NCBI GenBank assembly: GCA_965224795.1
Contig: CBDDAE010000002.1
Location: 434,001 to 498,000 of the forward strand
DNA length: 64,000 nucleotides
Source of the DNA: NVTR01 sp036480115
GTDB taxonomy: Bacteria > Pseudomonadota > Alphaproteobacteria > Rhodobacterales > Rhodobacteraceae
Direction: 5' to 3'
Below the pieces are notes generated by a model. It did no database searches and was not told the origin of the DNA. It saw nothing but the letters and a program-made list of their open reading frames with translations. Numbering within the stretch: the first letter of the stretch is position 1; every line of letters starts with the position of its first letter. This document shows, one piece after another, positions 60,102 to 64,000 of this stretch. The position numbers and the translations under genes were made by a program.

Positions 60102-61352
60102 TCAATCAACGATTTGCGCCGTTTCAACGACCGCGTGCATCAACACATCCGCCCCCGCCGTTGCCCATTCCTTCGATATATCCTCGGCCTCATTGTGCGA
60201 CAAACCATCAACACATGGGCACATGACCATGGCCGTGGGCGCGCTGCGGTTAATCCAGCAGGCATCATGCCCAGCACCGGAAATCAGATCGCGGTGCGAA
60301 TAGCCGAGGCGTTCAGCGGCGCTGCGCACCGCCGCAACACAATCGGCATTGAATTCCACCGGATCAAAGCCGCCAACCTTTTCAATTTCCAGCCCCAGCC
60401 CCATTTCATCGCAAATCTCTTTAGCACCTTTGGCCAATTGCTTTTCCATTTCCTCAATGGTCGCCAAATTGGGTGAGCGGAAATCAACGGTAAAAACTAC
60501 ACGCCCCGGGATCACGTTGCGCGAATTCGGGTAGACATCCATATGCCCGGCTGCGCCTACGGCATCGGGGGCATGGGCCCAGGCAATATCATCCACCATC
60601 TGCAATATCTTCGCCGCGCCAAGGCCGGCGTTTTTGCGCATCGGCATCGGGGTTGACCCGGTGTGACTTTCTTTACCAATCACCGTGAACTGAACCCAGC
60701 TAAGCCCCTGCCCATGGGTAACAACGCCAATGTCCTTGCCCTCAGCCTCTAAAATCGGGCCCTGCTCAATATGCAGTTCAAAGAACGCATGCATTTTGCG
60801 CGCGCCTACTTCTTCGTCACCGCGCCAGCCAATGCGTTTCAGCTCATCTCCGAACTTTTTACCGTCCGCATCTTCAATGTCATAGGCCCATTCCTGGGTG
60901 TGCATTCCAGCAAACACGCCTGATGCCAGCATCGCCGGGGCATAACGGGTGCCTTCTTCGTTGGTCCAGTTAGTCACCACGATCGGATGCTTGGTTTTTA
61001 TGTCTAAGTCATTCAGTGTCCGAATGATTTCCAGACCGCCCAGCACCCCCAGGACACCGTCATACTTGCCACCCGTCGGCTGCGTATCCAGATGCGAGCC
61101 AACATAAACCGGCAACGCATCGGGGTCAGTGCCTTCGCGCCGGGCAAACATATTACCCATCTGATCCAGCCCCATGGTCATGCCCGCGGCCTTGCACCAG
61201 TCCTGAAACAAGTGCCGCCCTTCGCCGTCTTCATCGGTAAGCGTTTGGCGATTGTTACCACCTGCAATTCCGGGGCCGATCAATGCCATTTCCATCAGGC
61301 TGTCCCACAGCCGCTCGCCGTTGATTTTTAGGTTCTCACCGGGTGCTGCCAT
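60102..61352 (-). CDS. Zn-dependent N-carbamoyl-beta-alanine/L-amino acid amidohydrolase
   Basis: A 416-residue M20-family hydrolase for the third step of reductive pyrimidine degradation, releasing beta-alanine, CO2 and NH3 (the PydC/beta-ureidopropionase role). Metal-site motifs: VGSHLDTQPTGGKYDG, WTNEEGTRYAPAML, ELHIEQGPILE and GAGHDACWI. AGGAGAACCCC precedes ATG 61352. No signal peptide. It follows the cupin gene after 9 bases and is followed by a 96-base gap with no evident gene. Confidence 0.88.
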   Translation of the reverse strand: MAAPGENLKINGERLWDSLMEMALIGPGIAGGNNRQTLTDEDGEGRHLFQDWCKAAGMTMGLDQMGNMFARREGTDPDALPVYVGSHLDTQPTGGKYDGVLGVLGGLEIIRTLNDLDIKTKHPIVVTNWTNEEGTRYAPAMLASGVFAGMHTQEWAYDIEDADGKKFGDELKRIGWRGDEEVGARKMHAFFELHIEQGPILEAEGKDIGVVTHGQGLSWVQFTVIGKESHTGSTPMPMRKNAGLGAAKILQMVDDIAWAHAPDAVGAAGHMDVYPNSRNVIPGRVVFTVDFRSPNLATIEEMEKQLAKGAKEICDEMGLGLEIEKVGGFDPVEFNADCVAAVRSAAERLGYSHRDLISGAGHDACWINRSAPTAMVMCPCVDGLSHNEAEDISKEWATAGADVLMHAVVETAQIVD

Positions 61353-61361
61353 GGGGTTCTC

Positions 61362-61658
61362 CTATTTCAACTCTATTTCGATAAATGACATGGCGGTTGT
61401 TCCACCGTTGATGACGTTATGTTCCACGCCCAAATCGCGTCGATATGCGCTTCCCGCTGGCACCAAAACATCGCGCGCTTCGCCGCCCGGTTCTTTCAGC
61501 GTCATTTGGCAATCACTGATGGCACAAACTACGTAATCCATTTCGTGCCGGTGCCAGCCAGTTTCGGCGCCGGGCGCAAATTCAAACCGTGTTACGCGCA
61601 CCTTTTGGTCATCAATCAACTGATGGGATGTCGCGATTTCTTTGGATATCTCTGTCAT
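61362..61658 (-). CDS. Small cupin protein
   Basis: A 98-residue single-domain cupin. The metal motif is GWHRHEMDYVVCAI and the second is GSAYRRDLGVEHNVIN, so one barrel with a probable metal site is complete. ATG 61658 follows GGGGGGGCGAA. It is first in the pyrimidine operon, just downstream of the RutR box. Role unknown; a sensor, isomerase or oxygenase role is possible. Confidence 0.8.
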   Translation of the reverse strand: MTEISKEIATSHQLIDDQKVRVTRFEFAPGAETGWHRHEMDYVVCAISDCQMTLKEPGGEARDVLVPAGSAYRRDLGVEHNVINGGTTAMSFIEIELK

Positions 61659-61689
61659 TTCGCCCCCCCGATGCACGATCAAATACAGT

Positions 61690-61705
61690 TTGACCAAATG
61701 GTCAG
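61690..61705. promoter_or_regulatory. RutR operator TTGACCA-AA-TGGTCA
   Basis: The site matches the RutR consensus TTGACCANNTGGTCAA except for the final A (here G). It lies 32 bases before the cupin gene and 105 before the TetR gene, in their divergent promoter region. RutR releases DNA when it binds uracil or thymine, so this site should control the pyrimidine operon and the regulator itself. Confidence 0.85.
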
Positions 61706-61809
61706 AAACACGCTAGCAGAGAAGCAAGTTCAGTCAAGCCATGGCACTGAAAAAGGCGCGTGATTTGGCAAGCCTTGCGTGTGTCTACATTTTATCAGAG
61801 GGTACGGCG

Positions 61810-62427
61810 ATGAACAGCCAACGCCCAAACACACGCATACAGCGACGCAACCGAAAAACCATATTGGATGCCGCTCTAAATGTGTTTTCACAACATGGTT
61901 TTCGTGGCTCAACCCTGGATCAAATTGCCAAAACTGCAGGGTTGTCCAAGCCTAACCTACTGTATTATTTCCCATCAAAAGAAGCCATTCACATGGAACT
62001 TTTGTCAGAACTAATGGGTGTTTGGCTGGCCCCGCTGCATGCTCTGGACTCCAAGGGCGATCCGATAGAAGAAATCGTCGGCTATATGCTTAGAAAACTG
62101 GAAATGTCGCGACAATTTCCGCGGGAAAGCCGGCTTTTCGCCAATGAAATCATCCAGGGAGCGCCACGGATAATGGACCAGATAAAGGGCGATTTACGGC
62201 AATTGGTGGAAGAAAAATCAGCAGTGATCCAGAACTGGATCGACGCAGGTAAAATTGCTGCTTTGGACCCGGTTCATTTAATATTTTCGATCTGGTCCAC
62301 CACCCAGCATTACGCGGATTTTGACGTCCAGGTGAACGGTATTCTTTCCCCAAACATGGACACGCATTTCAAAGATGCTGCCAATTTTCTTGAACAGTTT
62401 TACCGCCGGGCTCTGGCCGCTAATTAA
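61810..62427 (+). CDS. rutR: RutR-like TetR-family pyrimidine regulator
   Basis: A 205-residue repressor. The N-terminal HTH is FRGSTLDQIAKTAGLSKPNL with LLYYFPSKEAIH, the RutR pattern. The C-terminal domain has SRLFANEIIQGAPRIMDQI and SIWSTTQHYADFDVQV, close to RutR's ligand region. ATG 61810 has GAGGG upstream; earlier in-frame starts add an untypical tail. It diverges from the cupin-led operon across a RutR box and is convergent with preA. Confidence 0.9.
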   Translation: MNSQRPNTRIQRRNRKTILDAALNVFSQHGFRGSTLDQIAKTAGLSKPNLLYYFPSKEAIHMELLSELMGVWLAPLHALDSKGDPIEEIVGYMLRKLEMSRQFPRESRLFANEIIQGAPRIMDQIKGDLRQLVEEKSAVIQNWIDAGKIAALDPVHLIFSIWSTTQHYADFDVQVNGILSPNMDTHFKDAANFLEQFYRRALAAN

Positions 62428-62456
62428 AGTGGGTTTCCTGTAGAACCAGTTGCTAA

Positions 62457-63764
62457 CTATTCTGCAACTTTAACGGCCGACGGGTTGTTGGGATGCGTTG
62501 TCCAGTTGGCATAATCGGCGCTGACTTTCTGCCCGGTACGTTCATCCAACGTCCCTGCTGCCAGTGGATCAAGCGTGATGCAACCTTCAACCGGGCACAC
62601 ATTCAGACACAGATTGCAGGCGACACATTCATCATCCTTAACCTCAAACACCCGATCGGCGGACATTGAAATTGCTTGGTGGCTGGTATCTTCGCAAGCA
62701 GCATAGCAGCGCCCGCACTTGATGCACTTGTTCTGATCTATCTTGGCCTTAGCGACGTAGTTCAGGTTCAGATACTGCCAATCACTTAGGTTTGGCACAG
62801 CGCGGCCAACCACTTCTTCAACGGAAGAATAGCCTTTTTCATCCATCCATTGCGACAGGCCCGACACCATTTCATCAATGATTTTAAAGCCATAGGTCAT
62901 AACGGCGGTACAAACCTGAACTGAACCCGCCCCCAGTGACAAAAATTCCGCCGCATCGCGCCAAGTTTCGATGCCACCAATGCCCGATATCGGCAGATCC
63001 GCTGTTTCAGCGTTGCGGGCAATTTCAGCGACCATATTTAACGCAATTGGCTTGACCGCAGGGCCACAATAGCCGCCGTGCGATCCCTTGCCGTCAATCG
63101 TCGGTTCCGGGGCCATGATATCCAGATCAACCGAGGTGATCGAATTGATAGTATTGATTAACGAAACAGCATCCGCCCCACCTGCCAACGCGGCCGCAGC
63201 CGGACGACGAATGTCTGTGATATTTGGCGTCAGTTTCACAATAACCGGCATCCGGGTGTTTGCTTTGCACCAGCGCGCCACCATTTCAATATATTCCGGC
63301 ACCTGGCCAACCGCTGATCCCATACCGCGTTCGGCCATGCCATGCGGGCAACCAAAGTTAAGCTCAATCGCATCTGCTCCGGTTTCTTCCACTGGCGGCA
63401 GAATGGATTCCCAGGCGGCTTCTTCGCAAGGCACCATGATCGAGACAATCAACGCGCGGTCCGGATAGTCGCGTTTGACAGTTTTGATTTCGCGCAGGTT
63501 GGTTTGCAGGGGCCGATCCGTGATCAGCTCAATGTTATTCAGCCCCAAAAGACGGCGATCCGCACCCCATATCGCGCCATAGCGCGGGCCATTGACGTTG
63601 ACAATCGGCGGACCTTCTTCGCCCAGAGTTTTCCAGACGACACCGCCCCAGCCAGCTTCAAAAGCTCGGCGTACATTGTATTCTTTATCCGTGGGCGGGG
63701 CAGAAGCCAGCCAGAATGGATTGGGGGATTTGATCCCAACGAAATTGGTGGAAAGGTCAGCCAT
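62457..63764 (-). CDS. preA: NAD-dependent dihydropyrimidine dehydrogenase subunit PreA
   Basis: A 435-residue flavoprotein of the first step of reductive pyrimidine catabolism. Residues 1-315 form the FMN barrel of dihydroorotate dehydrogenase type (LNFGCPHGMAERGMG with the catalytic-loop Cys, GGADAVSLINTIN). The C-terminal part has two 4Fe-4S motifs, CIKCGRCYAACEDTSHQ and CVACNLCLNVCPVEGC. It normally works with PreT; no preT is in the window, and it would lie beyond 64000. Stop at 62457 is convergent with rutR. Confidence 0.94.
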   Translation of the reverse strand: MADLSTNFVGIKSPNPFWLASAPPTDKEYNVRRAFEAGWGGVVWKTLGEEGPPIVNVNGPRYGAIWGADRRLLGLNNIELITDRPLQTNLREIKTVKRDYPDRALIVSIMVPCEEAAWESILPPVEETGADAIELNFGCPHGMAERGMGSAVGQVPEYIEMVARWCKANTRMPVIVKLTPNITDIRRPAAAALAGGADAVSLINTINSITSVDLDIMAPEPTIDGKGSHGGYCGPAVKPIALNMVAEIARNAETADLPISGIGGIETWRDAAEFLSLGAGSVQVCTAVMTYGFKIIDEMVSGLSQWMDEKGYSSVEEVVGRAVPNLSDWQYLNLNYVAKAKIDQNKCIKCGRCYAACEDTSHQAISMSADRVFEVKDDECVACNLCLNVCPVEGCITLDPLAAGTLDERTGQKVSADYANWTTHPNNPSAVKVAE

Positions 63765-63767
63765 GGC

Positions 63768-64000
63768 TTAGCCCTCTTTAAAAGATTCAAGTAGAATTAG
63801 GTTGTTTTCCGCGTCACGCACCATCAGCCAGCGGATACCCTCAGCCCAAGGCGCGTCGTCAGGACCGTTGGTAATTTCAACACCAGCTGCAGCAAGCCGC
63901 AAGGCTTCGTCATCCACATCATCGCAAACCAGACAAAGGGCTGGCGTATCTGTGATTTTAATTTCTGAAGGTTTGGCAAAATGCAGCCGGGTTTCCGCAC
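63768..64000 (-). CDS. VOC/glyoxalase-like protein (partial, N-terminus outside the window)
   Basis: The last 77 codons of a gene reading in from the right edge. The visible end, LCLVCDDVDDEALRLAAAGV, then PWAEGIRWLMVRDAENN and a final ILLESF strand, is the C-terminal half of a vicinal-oxygen-chelate (glyoxalase/dioxygenase fold) module, with the metal Glu probably in LLESF. It ends 3 bases before preA on the same strand, so it shares that operon. Function cannot be told from the fragment. Confidence 0.65.
   Translation of the reverse strand, partial: AETRLHFAKPSEIKITDTPALCLVCDDVDDEALRLAAAGVEITNGPDDAPWAEGIRWLMVRDAENNLILLESFKEG

Noticed and set aside
1..64000. CRISPR arrays, insertion sequences, prophage or rRNA genes
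   Set aside because: I looked for regularly spaced repeats, transposase or integrase motifs, terminal inverted repeats and rRNA signatures on both strands and saw none.

Overview
The window looks like chromosomal DNA of a marine alphaproteobacterium of the Rhodobacterales (Roseobacter-like) type. The evidence is the combination of a GapR-type DUF2312 protein, a short-form PcaB, tripartite (TRAP and TctCBA) carboxylate transporters, a ScfR-type short-chain acyl-CoA regulator, a RutR-type pyrimidine cluster and a DUF6768/ECF sigma pair. Genes are dense, mostly in long same-strand operons with 1-8 base overlaps and frequent GTG, TTG and even CTG starts. There is no rRNA, IS element, prophage or CRISPR array. 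One tRNA gene (tRNA-Thr, TGT anticodon) is present.

Layout. (1) 1-8300: an AT-rich surface polysaccharide locus with two glycosyltransferases, an O-antigen ligase/Wzy-like polymerase, a pyruvyl transferase, a Wzx-type flippase, an ExoY/WcaJ-type initiating sugar transferase and an Stf0 sulfotransferase. This suggests an anionic, possibly pyruvylated and sulfated exopolysaccharide. (2) 8339-12582: a TctCBA carboxylate transporter divergent from an inositol 2-dehydrogenase. (3) 12579-16971: an Fbp/Afu-type ABC importer with a fused two-domain permease. (4) 17165-19629: MsrB, MsrA and SelO, an oxidative-damage module. (5) 19644-34408: an aromatic and carboxylate catabolic region. It holds aldehyde dehydrogenase, a TRAP transporter, a tandem OsmC protein, ribokinase, then pobA-pcaD-pcaC-pcaH-pcaG-BKACE-pcaB, with a divergent GntR regulator and a separate FAD monooxygenase. 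The BKACE (DUF849) enzyme probably replaces PcaIJ/PcaF. (6) 34784-39739: tRNA-Thr, gluconokinase coupled to an FbpB-type permease, a sulfotransferase-like protein, GapR, a small membrane protein and an isolated FliM-like SpoA protein. (7) 39809-51901: a sensor-transport-activation locus. It has an SSF-histidine kinase fusion, a small membrane protein, a receiver-only regulator and a ScfR-type regulator, divergent from a complete Liv-type ABC transporter and acetyl-CoA synthetase. (8) 52018-53866: alpha/beta hydrolase and an ECF sigma factor with DUF6768 partner. (9) 54041-64000: reductive pyrimidine degradation (PreA, HydA, a carbamoyl-amidohydrolase, an NMT1-type ABC importer, a cupin, a RutR-like TetR protein with a perfect RutR box) plus an unexpected GH114-like secreted protein.

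The most interesting unit is region 7. A CrbS-like SSF-kinase, a short-chain acyl-CoA regulator with two TGTAAA/TTTACA palindromes in the divergent promoter, a Liv transporter and Acs lie together, which suggests coordinated sensing, uptake and activation of a short carboxylate. The second is the beta-ketoadipate branch ending in a BKACE enzyme, with pobA apparently starting at CTG inside the stop codon of a ribokinase gene.
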